64,000 nt of DNA, from NCBI GenBank assembly GCA_036250225.1, contig JAPZLL010000021.1, positions 558,001 through 622,000 of the forward strand. Direction: 5' to 3'. Positions 1 to 11,208 of this stretch are shown here, piece after piece (position 1 is the first letter of the stretch; every line of letters starts with the position of its first letter). The translations under genes were made by a program, and so were the position numbers. The notes below the pieces were generated by a model that worked only from the letters and a program-made list of their open reading frames with translations, made no database searches and was not told where the DNA came from. The stretch comes from Cercophora sp. LCS_1 (lineage: Eukaryota; Ascomycota; Sordariomycetes; Sordariales; Lasiosphaeriaceae).

Positions 1-1229
1 CAGCAGGGCCGAGCAGTCAGGATCTCGACCCAATGAGAAAGTTTCCGGGTCTGTGGTATGACGCAGTTGTTGGACTTCAAGCCCGGGCGGCTGGGCGAAG
101 CCGGGCTACAAGTCTCGAATGTGAGTACCTCGGTATATGTGGCAGGCTTGGCCGAAAACTAACGACCTACAAAGCCTCCCACGGCGCATCACCACCAGGA
201 TCCATCCACGACATATTTTCCCGCTACGAAAGCATCGTCCAAGGGCTAGTTGCCAAGAACGTGCACCACGAGTTAACTAGGAAACAACTGGACGACTTTC
301 GGGAGAACTTTGGGCATCACGCCTACATCTGCCGTTTTACATCGTGCTCCCATGGCTGGAGCGGACTGAGAAATTACCAAGAGAGAATCAGACACGAAGC
401 CACGCATTCGACACTGTTTCGATGCCCAGAGTTGCGCTGCCAATACCCACCGTTTGGCTCCAGGACGGCCTTGAAGAGGCATCACTCTGAGATTCACGAC
501 AAGTCACGACCAAAGCCAAGGCTTAGGAGGTCAGTTCCAGTGGCTCTACGGCAACCATTAAACCGCCCGAGAACTAAGGCGCCTACTGGTTTTGAACTCC
601 CAGATTGGTCTTCCTACAAACGTTTTATCCAAATGGGGACTACGCCTGACCTTCCCACGATGAATCAGCAGGGCCAAGAGACTGAGGGGCAGCCCCGGGT
701 GTGGGCCTGGGATTTGCTGGGTGGTCAGCCCTCTCAAGCTCAGCTACCCCAACTACAGGCTCAACAACAACTGATGGTGAAACACGAGAACCAGGCCAAG
801 GAACAACCTGGGCCATGGCCACCACTCCTGCAGTCTGACCAAATCACCCAATCACAGCGAGTCGCCCAATTATGGACTCAACATGGGCTCCCGGAGCAGT
901 TCCTGGAGCAACAGGCCAAACAAACACAACATTCCACGCTGAGGACTCCAGAGACTATGGGTTGGCCAATTATGTCCCATAACACGCAAGATGAGGTGCC
1001 TGGGAGCTACAAAGAACTCGAACAATTCCCCAAAATACCTCTGGCGAACGGCCTGCTCGACACCGATGGTCGGTCGAGCTTGTACGATCCATTGGAGTTC
1101 TTTGGGAACTCGAAAGGTCAGCCAACGACGGAATTAACCAACTTTTCGGATATCTCAACGGTGATACCAGAGCATTTCAAGCCATTCTCGATGTTAGACT
1201 TGAACTTCAGTCAATTAGAGAAGAGCTAA
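1..1229 (+). CDS. C2H2 zinc-finger protein, 5'-truncated by the window edge
   Basis: The reading frame is open back to base 3, so the gene starts outside the window; the ATG at 33 is probably internal. Residues about 95-153 from that ATG hold two C2H2-type fingers. The second is clear (C-x4-C-x12-H-x4-H around FRCPELRC and HHSEIH); the first is looser (CRFTSC ... RHEATH). In fungi this module often closes large proteins with variable N termini, and the region before it (LWYDAVVGL ... DDFRENFGHH) fits that pattern. The C-terminal 240 residues are Gln/Pro-rich and low in complexity. A role in nucleic-acid or protein binding is inferred from the fold only. The domain assignment is fairly sure; the whole-protein function is unknown. 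Confidence 0.7.
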   Translation, partial: AGPSSQDLDPMRKFPGLWYDAVVGLQARAAGRSRATSLECEYLGICGRLGRKLTTYKASHGASPPGSIHDIFSRYESIVQGLVAKNVHHELTRKQLDDFRENFGHHAYICRFTSCSHGWSGLRNYQERIRHEATHSTLFRCPELRCQYPPFGSRTALKRHHSEIHDKSRPKPRLRRSVPVALRQPLNRPRTKAPTGFELPDWSSYKRFIQMGTTPDLPTMNQQGQETEGQPRVWAWDLLGGQPSQAQLPQLQAQQQLMVKHENQAKEQPGPWPPLLQSDQITQSQRVAQLWTQHGLPEQFLEQQAKQTQHSTLRTPETMGWPIMSHNTQDEVPGSYKELEQFPKIPLANGLLDTDGRSSLYDPLEFFGNSKGQPTTELTNFSDISTVIPEHFKPFSMLDLNFSQLEKS

Positions 1230-2848
1230 GGTGCTTACCTTTCCATTGATATAAAATATCCATTGACATATCACAGAGCTGACTCGATATTCCTGGATCC
1301 CATCAGGTATCGGCCGTTCATGGGAGTGAAGGTGATGACAACCAGCACTCGGAGACAGCGGATAGGGTTTTATACGTTCACGGTGACATGGCGGGTTACG
1401 TTGGCGGGCCCTTATTTACACGTACAAGATAGCTGCCGGAGCTTAAAAGAAGAACGAAATATAGTTGTTACACTTGAAGAGCTGGGCTTGAATGTGACGC
1501 AGGGCTATGATGTGTGGGTAGGCCTCAACCGTCATTGGTTGCTCCAGGCCCGCACCTTTACTAAAGGCTTACAGAGTACTTAGGGAGGTCCTAGCCATCG
1601 GGGTGATAGCGTTCTCGAGGGTTGTGGCTACTCAGGAGAAACTGACGAAGGGAAGTCCAGTTAAGGCGGCGCCAGCCAAATTCAGTGTGCGGAACTTTTT
1701 GCCATCATGAGAAGGTCTGTTGTCCGTGGGACTCCGTGGCAAATTAAACGCCATCCTTGCGGAATAACTGCACTTCGAAAAGATTTGAGAGCTCATGACC
1801 TGGAACAGAAGAGCTCGCCATACTCTGCGCCATTGGAAAACTCAGAGGTCTCTCTCCAATATGATTCCACATAACCACCAGTGCGCTGCGCAGACTACGC
1901 CCGTTGAGAGCGGGATTCACTGTGTTGTGTGCGGATAATCCGTCACCACCTGCCTTTTTGCGCAACGGTGGGAAAGAGCTTTCGGGCTGGACTCACGCAG
2001 GGCATGTGGATGGCAGTGGTGGACCGTCCTGCGTGGACAAGGCCGTAGAAGTTCCCTGGACGGAATGGCAAAGTGTGTCTGCTCCATCACTCGATCGGCG
2101 AGCCTGTATTCTTGCCCCGCCCCAAGACTATCCCCCTGCCGAGAGTTCTGTTACCGGCTGCAGTACCCGACAACGTGCCCAGCCAGCGACATCAGCCACT
2201 CTGACAAGAAACCCTCGCTCCAGGGGCGCCTCCACGTCGTAGATGCAGGATTACTTGTGTGAGGGACAATGATCCACTCACACGATACTGCTGTGCTCTT
2301 TTTTGTCGCCCACTTGCCTGCCCAGTTTCCCATTTTCACCTGTTCTCATCCCAAGCGCCATGCCGTCGGAACTGGTTGTCCTCGAGACAACGCACGCCCA
2401 CATCGGGCTGGCGGGCATCTTCGCCACCCTTAACGGCGCCGCGGGAGCTCGCTGGTATTATCCTACCAGCGTTTTCTAGCGGTTCGAAGCTAGGTCATTT
2501 TTGCGGGACGCATTCGTCTTCAACGCAATTTTCTTCTTTTTTCTTCTGTCTCTTTGCCCATTCTAGTTGTTTCCCAATGGATGTCAAACGTCCGGACGCC
2601 CAGCCTCCATTCACTCCGGTGATAGGACGATCCTCGCGATCATTTGCACAATCAGCTATGGACTTCCTCCGGTTGATCGGGGTGGCGGTGTGGTACGGGT
2701 AGTGAGTATCATTGGGTATCCTCATTACAAATAAAAACTGGTCTATGGACATGGACACAAATTGGAAAGGAACAGTTCGCTGATCAATATATGCTTGAAA
2801 CATAGCAACCCCCCAACACCATCAACGCCCGATCCTCCAACCCACTAA
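1230..2848. other. Intergenic, no supported gene
   Basis: Several frames of 60-150 codons are open on both strands but none shows a domain, hydrophobic segment or intron pattern I recognise. The best candidate is a 41-codon stretch on the + strand from 2578 (start MDVKRPDAQPPFTP), too short to call. The region separates the C2H2 gene from the 3' end of the convergent membrane-protein gene. Confidence 0.5.
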
Positions 2849-3724
2849 TTAGACGACAACCTCGCCGCTGTTTCTCCCGCTCTCCAACGACGCCTCCGAC
2901 CACAAACCGCCCTCCTTCCTCTTCGCAACCAGATACACAACAGTCAACACGCCCAAGGCGGTGAACTTGCCGATGAAGATGTCAATCAAGTCCCACCAGC
3001 TAGCAAAGGAGCCACCGAGCGTCATGCCGAACAAGATGCCGTTGACGATGCTCCACGCCAGGATCAGAAGAAGGATGCTCGCCACGATGACCACTCTCTT
3101 CCCGATCCCCGTACAATCCTGCTTCCCCTTGGAAACCTTGAACGCCTTGACGCCGTACACGAGCGTCGTGATGCCCGCAATCAACATGACGGCGTACCCG
3201 ATCAACGAGATGATGGCAAAGGCCAAGGATGCGGCGGTGGTGCCTGGAAGATAACGGCGGTAGAGAGTGAGGGCGACCTGTTGCCAGATGAACCAGAGCA
3301 CAAAGGTGATGGCGCTGATGATGGTCAGGACGTTGATGGTCTTGGCGAACTTGCTGGAGGTGTAGGCGCCGCTCGACGCGGCGACGCGCACGCCAATGGC
3401 GAAACGGGCGATGGTCTGGATCAGGGCGACGAGAGACAGCGATTGCATGAGGTTGGCGACGGTGGCGATGCGTGTGACGGCATCGTAGAGACGGCCCGAG
3501 TAGCTGTAATACGCGTACCGGGTTGCGATGCCGATGGCGTTGACGATGATGTAGAGGAAGGTGGCCGAGATGAGGAACGAGACGGTGGACGTGTAGTAGG
3601 GGAGGAATGTGCGCGAGGGGTCGGCGGGGGCCTTGGGGATGTTGCGGTGCGAGAGGACGGCGAGCGCGATCAGACTGGCCAGGAGGATGACCAGAAGGAC
3701 CAAGAGGACGATTTGGTAAATCAT
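2849..3724 (-). CDS. Polytopic membrane protein, about seven TM helices, function unknown
   Basis: I chose the internal ATG at 3724 (protein starts MIYQIVLLVLLVILL, 291 aa) because the upstream in-frame extension is Ser/Thr/Pro-rich, unlike a membrane protein, and the first TM helix starts right at this Met. About seven hydrophobic segments follow, separated by short charged loops, ending in a basic, polar tail (VAKRKEGG ... SGEVVV). The N-out, seven-helix layout resembles fungal Rta1-like and GPCR-like families, but I see no diagnostic motif and do not assign it to either. One uninterrupted exon. It converges with nothing recognisable; its promoter lies in the 3.7-4.2 kb region. Confidence 0.75.
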   Translation of the reverse strand: MIYQIVLLVLLVILLASLIALAVLSHRNIPKAPADPSRTFLPYYTSTVSFLISATFLYIIVNAIGIATRYAYYSYSGRLYDAVTRIATVANLMQSLSLVALIQTIARFAIGVRVAASSGAYTSSKFAKTINVLTIISAITFVLWFIWQQVALTLYRRYLPGTTAASLAFAIISLIGYAVMLIAGITTLVYGVKAFKVSKGKQDCTGIGKRVVIVASILLLILAWSIVNGILFGMTLGGSFASWWDLIDIFIGKFTALGVLTVVYLVAKRKEGGLWSEASLESGRNSGEVVV

Positions 3725-6431
3725 CGTGATGATGTTCGATGGTGGTGGCGGTTTGGTGGTGGTCGAGATGGCCGTGGTGATGGAGACATGGGGTGCACTG
3801 GGCTTTTTGTCAGGTGTCGATCTGCACAGGTTTTCCTGTTTGCTCGCATGGTTACAATATCGCTGTTGCGAACCGTGCAACGGCCCAATGGCAGTGCAAG
3901 TGTCATACCGAACTAGCTGGTTTGGGTCGTGGTGATTTGCCGCCGGGATGGTGCCGAGGAATCCTTCAGGGGCACGCAACGCAGCACATTGGGCGGTTGC
4001 ACGGCTCAGCCACCCTTGGTGGCATTCTCGAGCCCGACTGAGCGATGCATGTCACCCCCTGTGTGCAGATGGTTCTGGCGGCAAGATTGGGCTGAATCTG
4101 TCTTTTTACCCTTCTCGAAGGATTCGAGACTCGTGACGTGACACTCGTATTGGAAGGCCCCATTGGTGCCGCCGGGCGATGGCTTATAACATGCGGCGGA
4201 TATTGGGTTTTCGCTGCGCGAGCGAATGAACTTGTGCCAGGGCGACTGCGTTACACGGCAGGATTCAACAGCCGGCGGGTGTGACCATCAGTCATCGTCA
4301 CAGCCGGTTGAGGTGAAGTTGTCGACCACCGCTGATCACGTCTAAGCCATCGAACGTGGCGACCTCAATTAAAAATCGGTGAGATCCAGGCAAAAGGTGA
4401 GAAACAGAACGCCTTCTTTTAACGACACAGCCAACGATTTCATGAGGAGGTTCTCCGGCTCTATGTACCAGGAATAGCGACGGCCGCTATGCCCGCAAAA
4501 GGTGTGTGCAAGCGTCGCGTCGAGAAGAGCAACTGTTGAGGGCGACATTGGTAGGGGACTGTTTACATCGCTGAGCGCCACGGCGGCTGACAGTGAGAAA
4601 CGGTGCTTCATCTTGGTGGTTTTGACAGACCCGAGAGCTTCTGTAGCCACGATGGGTGATGCGACGTGTGCACAGCCCGACCAGGATCGCTTGGCTGAAG
4701 CGGCAACAGTTGCCAGGGAACTCCACCCGCAAGTTGCCCGGTTTGTGCCAGAGACAGACATTTGCATGTCGCTATGTGACAGTTACACGGCAGTTTCCAT
4801 CGTTCCGTGGACCCCAGAGAGACGGTGTTTGAGCTCGCTTGTAATCCACCGTCTCCTCTCCACGCCATGCGGACATGTTTGGTGTTGCTGGGGGTCAGAA
4901 AATGGTACTAGCGCCTGAAGCGAACAACTGGAAAGGAACCCATCTGCATGCTCTGGGGCATTGGTGCTACTCATGAACTGGTTTCAGGGACGGCCAACAC
5001 AGTGTTAGGAGCGTCTCAAAGCGTTTGGGGTTCGCGGAGTTACTCCCGGGAAGTGGCTTTACCCCTTTGACGACGCATTCGCTTCCTGGTGGCTGGCTGC
5101 GCGACACAAGGAGGGGTCGTTATCCTTGGCGACTGCGTAGGCAGAATCCGCCGCGTTCTTCTGTGTTGCTTCACACCCTTCAGCTCGTCCTTTGGCTAGT
5201 CTCGCTTGGTTACCCAAGGGAGTAGCGGAGGCATGGTGAGAGCCAGCATCCCATTGTCCACGGAGATTATGCCATTCTTTGGGCTGGTCTTTAAATATGG
5301 TGTAATTGCGTCTTAGGGACATAATCCTCGTAATGAGTGGCGGGATTTGAGCTGTTCTGGGTTGGGTATCCGCACCTCACTGGAGCTTAAGGAACACCTA
5401 GCCCGGTGCCGCCCGGGGGGTCCCTGCAGTTCCAACGTCAACAAAAGGCCAAAAAAAGTTTTTGGGTAGTCGAAAAGGAACGGTTAGCCCTCTATGAACC
5501 AGTAACTCATAAGACAGGTCGAAGGTTGAATCCACCGAGGGGCTGTAAAGGTTTTTAAACAATGACTAGATGTGTCTACAGGAGGACACGGGATATAGAA
5601 CGCGTCATGGAAGCTCTGAGAGTCATAGAAACGCCCGCGACGAAAAACATCGGACTACCAAGACTCCCCGATAAAATAAGCTCGATTAAGTCTCCTTCCC
5701 AGCTCCAAGGCTAGCGAGTGGGACGGTATCTCCCGGCCGTAACTCGTGGAGCTCTCTCCACGGTAACAATTTATAGGCCTTAAAAAAGTAGAACTCGAGG
5801 TGGATTTGAACTGACAATTTCCCAAATGTTGACACAGCCAGTCTAAGGTGGTACGTACACAGTCGATTTATTGGGGTTGTACGGCTTGGTGTGTGGGTGG
5901 TCTGCAATATCCTACTGGGGTTTTCCAGACGTTCAGCGCGACACGTTGACTGACGTGTATTTTGTTGGTGACCTGAAGCCTTGCGCTCACAGATGAGGAG
6001 TGCGATGAATATCCACTGCCTTCTAGGCATGGTTCTTTTTGCTGCATGGCAGAAGATGTTCTTCATTGTCTGCGGTGTGCTAGGGTTAGGGACAGTCCTA
6101 TTTTTGCTAGCGCCGCTATCTCCGGCTGTGCGGCGTGACCGAGCCCAGCTGAACCAGACTTTGCTTTCGCACAGACACCAACAACCTGAATCTCAAAACA
6201 TCGTCATGGCAGACGCAGGTTGATTCGGTCTCGTTTGAGGTTTGACTGGCCGGTGCTTCTTCTTTTGCTGGATCACGGCGGCACATTGCATGCCCCACTG
6301 CTGGCATTCAATTTGAACCCAACCACCGGAAGCCGCCAGCTGGTGCCAGTCCCCGGCGCGTCTGTGCTGCCAACCCTGCCGTAATCTGGTATCGGCCGTC
6401 GCGTTGGGCTCGACCTCCTCTGCCGTACAAG
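3725..6431. other. Intergenic, 2.7 kb, no supported gene
   Basis: No frame on either strand shows a recognisable domain. It contains one dispersed repeat copy (5208-5262, listed separately). I see nothing else in it. Confidence 0.5.
5208..5262 (+). repeat. Dispersed repeat, copy 1
   Basis: About 52 bases match 18601-18655, both containing GGAGTAGCGGAGGC. Nearly all differences are transitions (C/T or G/A), as expected of repeat-induced point mutation. The copy here is in gene-free DNA; the other copy sits at the break in a methyltransferase gene. The parent element is not recognisable from this short fragment. Confidence 0.6.
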
Positions 6432-8292
6432 ATGGCCGAAACGGTATCCATCGTCCCCGCCACGTCGGCCGATGCGACCGGCAGCGATGAGAAGCCGTCG
6501 GCCAGCGTGCGGACCAAGGAGGACGAGACCGAGGCCGACGTCAGGAGGGAACCCGTGGCCGTGCCACACCACTTCATCTCGTGTGCCAAAAAGTCGGAGA
6601 GCGACATCATCCTCATCCCGCAGCCTTCCAACAGCCCGCGGGATCCACTGGTATTTTTTCTCTCCCCCGCTTATCATGCGAAGCGCTTTAAGGACTAATT
6701 GGGCCCGTAGAATTGGACCCCCCGCCGCAAGGCCAAGGTGGTGGCAACGCTGTTTCTGGCCCTGTTCGTCGGCTTCTCGGCCCCCTTCTGCGGCCAGCCC
6801 AGCATCCAGCAGCAGGGGACCCTGTCCGGCAAGTTGCCCGGGCAGATCACGTATTTTGTGAGCATCTCATTGTCTCTGTCTCACCTGCCCTGCTGATACG
6901 GTCAGAACTCGGCCGCCTTGGCGGGCCTGCAACCGGCGGCTACCTGTGGTGGCCGCTGTCGGCCAAGTTCGGACGGTCGTCGGTCATCTTCTGGACGCTA
7001 TTCGGGCAGCTGGCAGCGCAGATCTGGGCGCTGCTGATGATGCGTCCGGACCAGTACGGGGCGTACCTCGTGTCGCGCTACGTGTCGGCCTTGTTTGGCG
7101 TTACCGTTTGCGTGCTCGGGCCGCGCTACCTCGTCGATATGTTCTTTTTGCACCAGCGCGGCCACGCCTTCACCATCCTGTACCTGGCCCTTAACTTCGG
7201 TGCCTCGGCTGGCCCCACCTTTGCTGGCTTCATCGCCACCCATGATACCTACTGGCCCGTCGAGTACTGGTGGACTGTCGCCCTGACCGGTGTGGCGATC
7301 ATTGCTGTCTTTTTGTTCCTGGAAGAGACGAGCTTCGACCGCGTCATGCTGTGGTCGGACGAGAAGCCGCAGAGCCGGACCCGGAACCGGGTCGATACCT
7401 TATTTCCAGGCACTAAGGTGGCGCCGAAGACGACGTGGAAGCAGATGGTACATCCCTAATCCTTTCTCTCCATGTCTGCCGCTAAGTCCTCGATTCCAGT
7501 TCAAAGTCGCCATAACTCCCTTCAAGATTTGAACCGCCCCCGTGCTGCTTTTTATCGCCGGCTTCGACACCATCGGCTTCGGCTTCTACGTCGCCCTCAA
7601 CGCCCTAACCCCCGTGTGGCTCCAGCATCCGCTAAATACAGGCGGCGTCTACGGGTGGGACATGACCGAGAACGCAGCCTGTAGGTTCTCTCTCCACGAT
7701 ACTAGCCCATGCTGACAGATCAGTCTCCTTCGTCCACTGGATCGGGTTCTTGGTGGGCTTTATCTATGGACACTTCGTCAGCGACCGGATCCCCATGTGG
7801 TTGGTGCGGCGAAGCAAGGAGGGGGTCTGGAGGCCCGAGGACCGGCTGCACGCACTGTGGCCGACCAACTTTGTGCTGATGCCGCTGGAGCTGGGGCTGG
7901 TTGGCTGCGCGATGCAGTACCGGCTGCACTAGGCCGTTATGGCGGCTGGCCAGCTGTTTGTCGCGGTCGGCTCGTTTGTCAGCATCCCCATCACCGTCAA
8001 CTACATCTGCGAGTGCTTCCGCACCCACACGGTTGAGGCCGCCCTCGTGCTCAACTCGATGCGCCTGTTTCTTGGCCTGTCCATCAACTTCTACGTCGCC
8101 CCGTGGATCACGGCTGTCGGCGTCGGCTGGGTCTACGGCATGATGGCCTTCTTCAGCGTCCTGGCCTACCTGTTCCTCGTCTTGCTCATAGCCTGGGGAC
8201 ACCGCATCCGCCGGTGGATGCCCTGGGGCACCTCGCAGTCCGAGGACGGCCTGCATGTCCTGACCAGGGGGCCGCAGAACCACGAGTTTTAG
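6432..8292 (+). pseudogene. MFS transporter (HOL1-like drug:H+ antiporter type), disabled
   Basis: The start at 6432 (MAETVSIVPATSADATG) gives an acidic N-terminal tail. Introns fit at 6651-6710 and 6858-6905. Successive TM pieces then read as a fungal MFS permease: GYLWWPLSAKFGRSSV (motif-A-like loop), LNFGASAGP, a TW-Q-M step into the second half, GFDTIGFGFYVALNAL, NYICECFRTHTVEAALVLN, and a final PWITAVGVGWVYG helix with an RRWMPWG tail. Three lesions break it: the frame jumps by one base near 6929, where NSAALAGL runs out of phase with ATGGYLWW; TGA stands at 7530 inside the helix after ITPFKI; and TAG stands at 7930 after MQYRLH. Both stops can arise by one C/G-to-T/A change. Such permeases export drugs or polyamines at the plasma membrane; this copy should not make a full protein. 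Confidence 0.8.
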
Positions 8293-9069
8293 TGTCTGTT
8301 TCAACCTTCATGAGAGCGCGAGCGCCCACGCACAGAGGCAACGGACTGGGACGGGTCCGACTAATGCAGGCTCTCATTCGAGGTGGAGAGCGTGCGTGAG
8401 GGCATCGTGTGGCCAAAACAACATGGCAACCATGAATTTGAACATTTTTCCGACGATGATTTGGATCAAGACTGGAGTTTCATGTGTTTGGGCGAAAGGG
8501 TCGAGCCAGGTCTGGACAATGCGGTGCATGGTGATTATGGAAATCTGCCAAGGAATACGCAACCATCTCCCCACTTCATGGCCTGACTTGGTCTCTGCCC
8601 TGCCCTGGTTATATCTAGCTCAGATCTTTCCCTTCCCGCCACCAAAAGACCCAACCGCAACGCTCCTCGGACCTTGTCTTATTAGGAACTGCTAGATATC
8701 GGCAGAAGCTACGACCATCTCGCGCCGAATCTGGCTTTCTATCCAGTCACCATACTCCCCCATCATTTGAAGAACACCTGGAGACTGTCGATGACGCCAC
8801 GGTTTGCTTTCTGCACCCGTCCTACTCTTCCGCAATGTTCATATATTCCTGGACCTCTAGCGGGCCATAAAATGGGGGTTCTCTCGGCTTTGCTGGATGA
8901 GATCCGGGGGTTGGAATGGTGCTGCGGTTTTCTTCACGGCCCTGAGCTTGCGGTTCTTGAAGGACAAAGAGCAGCAACGCGACGTCATTGGCGTCGAACC
9001 CGCTTCGTCAAATGCCGGTACAGCATCGAGACGGCCTCTTCCTCAGCACTCGAGAAGAAATCGACTTTG
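8293..9069. other. Intergenic, no supported gene
   Basis: Open frames here look like shadows. On the minus strand, 9000-9069 contains a short acidic/hydrophobic run (VDFFSSAEEEAVSMLYRHL) that may be a displaced piece of the adjacent relic, but it is in another frame. Confidence 0.4.
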
Positions 9070-9576
9070 CTAGGTGCTCTCTACAACGCACTCGTCGCTC
9101 CGGCCGGAGCTCGACCTGTCGAATGCGTGGAACAGGTACCACGGAACCTCGTGAGTGAGGCCCGCTCGCTGGGAAAACAACGTCAGCGCATGGAGGCACC
9201 GGCTTAGCGCTTGAGCCCAGAACTCGAGCCAGTCTTCCCTCCGCCTGATGCCCTCCTCCCGTTGGCGCTGTGCCCGGGCCTCGCAGCGCCGACGGAAGCT
9301 CGCAACATAGCCCATGTCGACTTCCAGGTGCTCGGCTAACTAGGCGTAGCACCGCTGCAGCACGTCGCGCAGGATCGTCTCGTCCTCACCACCGTCCTCC
9401 GTGATAACATCGTGGACGATGCTCGTTAGCTTGGTGCGAAAGTGCGACAGCAGCTTATCCACCTCCGCTCCCCGGCCGGCGAGCGAGCTGATGAAAGCGA
9501 CGAGCTGGCTGTCAGCCGCAGCAGTGAAGTTTTGGAGGCCAGCAAAACCACATATGTTAGTGTTACCATGACGCAT
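9070..9576 (-). pseudogene. Relic of an unrecognised helical protein with one in-frame TAG
   Basis: Reading the minus strand from 9576, about 78 codons (MRHGNTNICGFAGL ... ILRDVLQRCYA) reach a TAG at 9340-9342. The same frame continues for another 86 codons (LAEHLEVDMGYVASFRRR ... SDECVVEST). Both halves have the charged, amphipathic composition of real protein, and the join is natural in register, so I read this as one gene interrupted by a single stop. I do not recognise the family. The true start may lie upstream on another exon. Confidence 0.4.
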
Positions 9577-9833
9577 GGAACTCTTGACGCACCACCCACA
9601 CCATACATAACCCCACCCCTCACTAACGGCTCCATTACTGGCTGATGCATCACTAGCATGTATTGTACGAGCAGGGCAAGATCAAAAGAGTTAGTTGTCA
9701 TGTCATTACATCAATCCGACGCTCCTCTTTCTGCGATCTCCACACAATAGATCCCCTTCGGTGGTGTCGTAATTAATCCAGCAGTTCAATTGCTATCTCA
9801 CTCCCATTAGCAATTACATGTTCAACACCACAC

Positions 9834-10640
9834 TCATGTCAGATGCCGCCCGAAGATGGTCCAGCACCTTTTCTGCCTCAGCAAGTGCCTTGCCTTGATG
9901 GAGGCCAGCGAGGCGAGGAGCCCGAACAGGCCTACCAGGAACGGAATCAGCTGGCCCACGCTCCCAATCTCATCAACGCCCTCGATGCGGTTGCCATGGA
10001 CCAGGATCTCAGTGGTCATGACGGAGAAGAGGATGATGGCCAGCGAGAGCAGGAGGAAGGGGATCTCGGTCTGCAGCCTGGCCTGGGGTCGGTGCACCTT
10101 GCGGACGAGCTCAGGTTTCTTCCAGAAGCGATACGCGGCGGCGGCGAGCAGGGCGGCGCTGGCGACGAGCCCGGCCATGGACACGGTCTTGCCCAGGATG
10201 CCGAACCAGCCGCCGAGCGTGTTGGCCTTGTAGAAGAAGAAGGGCCGGCACGGCGTCGGCCGCAGCCGCCGCCACCCGTCGCCGTACCAGAACCAGACAA
10301 AGTAGGCCGAGGTGGCGGCGTAGATGAGCAGCCGGCACACGCCCGAGAGCCGCTCGAGCGGGTTGATGCCGTCGCCCGTCAGGCTCGAGAGCGCCCCGAA
10401 CAGGAGCCACAGGATGATCATGGGCTCGATCGTCGTCGCCTTCCGCGTCGCCGTCTTGATGACCAGCCCGACCAGCAGGGCAACCTGTAGGAGGAGGTTG
10501 ATGAGGCAGTTGATGGACTCCTCCTCGGGTGCGAACAGCGTCGCGAGGAGGGTGCATGTCCATTGACAATAGAGGGCCAGTCGGATGCCGAGGCCGTACA
10601 GGTCCCCGTCTCCTTCGATGCCAAGTCTGCAGCTGTCCAT
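9834..10640 (-). CDS. Fungal integral membrane protein of the D-L-Y-G-L-G family
   Basis: 268 aa from the ATG at 10640. The N terminus carries GDGDLYGLGIRLALYCQW, a signature also found in the divergent neighbour at 11209 (GNGDLYGLGLRLGLYFQG). About six or seven hydrophobic helices follow, including LLQVALLVGLVIKTA, IILWLLFGALSSLTG, LVASAALLAAAAYRF and LIPFLVGLFGLLASLASI. A late H-x-N-R-I-x-G-V segment (HGNRIEGVDEIGSVGQL) is also shared with the neighbour (HWNRIGGVRTVDSVSQL). The family is widespread in filamentous fungi but has no known function that I can name. Single exon. The two genes are transcribed away from each other across 568 bp, so shared regulation is likely. Confidence 0.8.
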   Translation of the reverse strand: MDSCRLGIEGDGDLYGLGIRLALYCQWTCTLLATLFAPEEESINCLINLLLQVALLVGLVIKTATRKATTIEPMIILWLLFGALSSLTGDGINPLERLSGVCRLLIYAATSAYFVWFWYGDGWRRLRPTPCRPFFFYKANTLGGWFGILGKTVSMAGLVASAALLAAAAYRFWKKPELVRKVHRPQARLQTEIPFLLLSLAIILFSVMTTEILVHGNRIEGVDEIGSVGQLIPFLVGLFGLLASLASIKARHLLRQKRCWTIFGRHLT

Positions 10641-11208
10641 TGGATGGGATTCTATGGATTTTTCTTCAGTAGGTAGATATCGTAAATTAATAGCTGGGAT
10701 GAAAGACGGACTGGCATGAAAAGCGGAAGTGGTGAGAGGAAGGGGACAGAGTTTTGGCCGGGCATCTTTCTCCTCGGATCATTTTGACCACATGCCTTAT
10801 TCGACGCCTTGATCTCAAGTATCAGGCTCCCGCGAATTGGCCGACGCACCCTCTCCTCTGCTTTGGTCATCGAGTGATTTTCGGGAGGCCTCGGTGTGCT
10901 TTGCTGGCAAGATTCTTATTCGCAATCAGCGTGATGGAAAAGCCTTGGCTGTGTGCCAGAGAAGCCACCTGCATTCGGGTTGACCTATAGCGGGCTCGCC
11001 GACCGGGTAAGGTATGCTAGGTCCAGGTTGGTACTAGCTTCACGCTCAGTGGCGTCGACAGGAAGGGGGGTGAGATGGCCGTTCTGGCCAGAGCCTTGCG
11101 GCATTTCAGGCCAGAGGACATCCATACATGTAGCGGACAATGAGCAAAGACAAATTCCCCATTCTTGCGTACCTATCCACTTATTCCCGCTTACTGTTGA
11201 TAGACATC
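10641..11208. promoter_or_regulatory. Divergent intergenic region between two paralogous membrane-protein genes
   Basis: 568 bp separate the two start codons. By position it must hold both promoters. I see no convincing TATA box or palindromic operator, so only the arrangement supports this call. Confidence 0.4.

Noticed and set aside
3281..3916. + strand frame of 211 codons over the membrane protein at 2849-3724
   Set aside because: Glu/Gly/Asp-rich shadow of the hydrophobic gene on the other strand.
5780..5860. tRNA-like string with a GTTCAAATCC box on the minus strand
   Set aside because: No acceptor or T-stem pairing can be made around it.
9843..10490. Long open frame antisense to the D-L-Y-G-L-G gene (215 codons)
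   Set aside because: It lies wholly over a gene with clear TM helices and paralogue support; its composition (Gln/Glu/Arg/Pro-rich) is that of a shadow frame.
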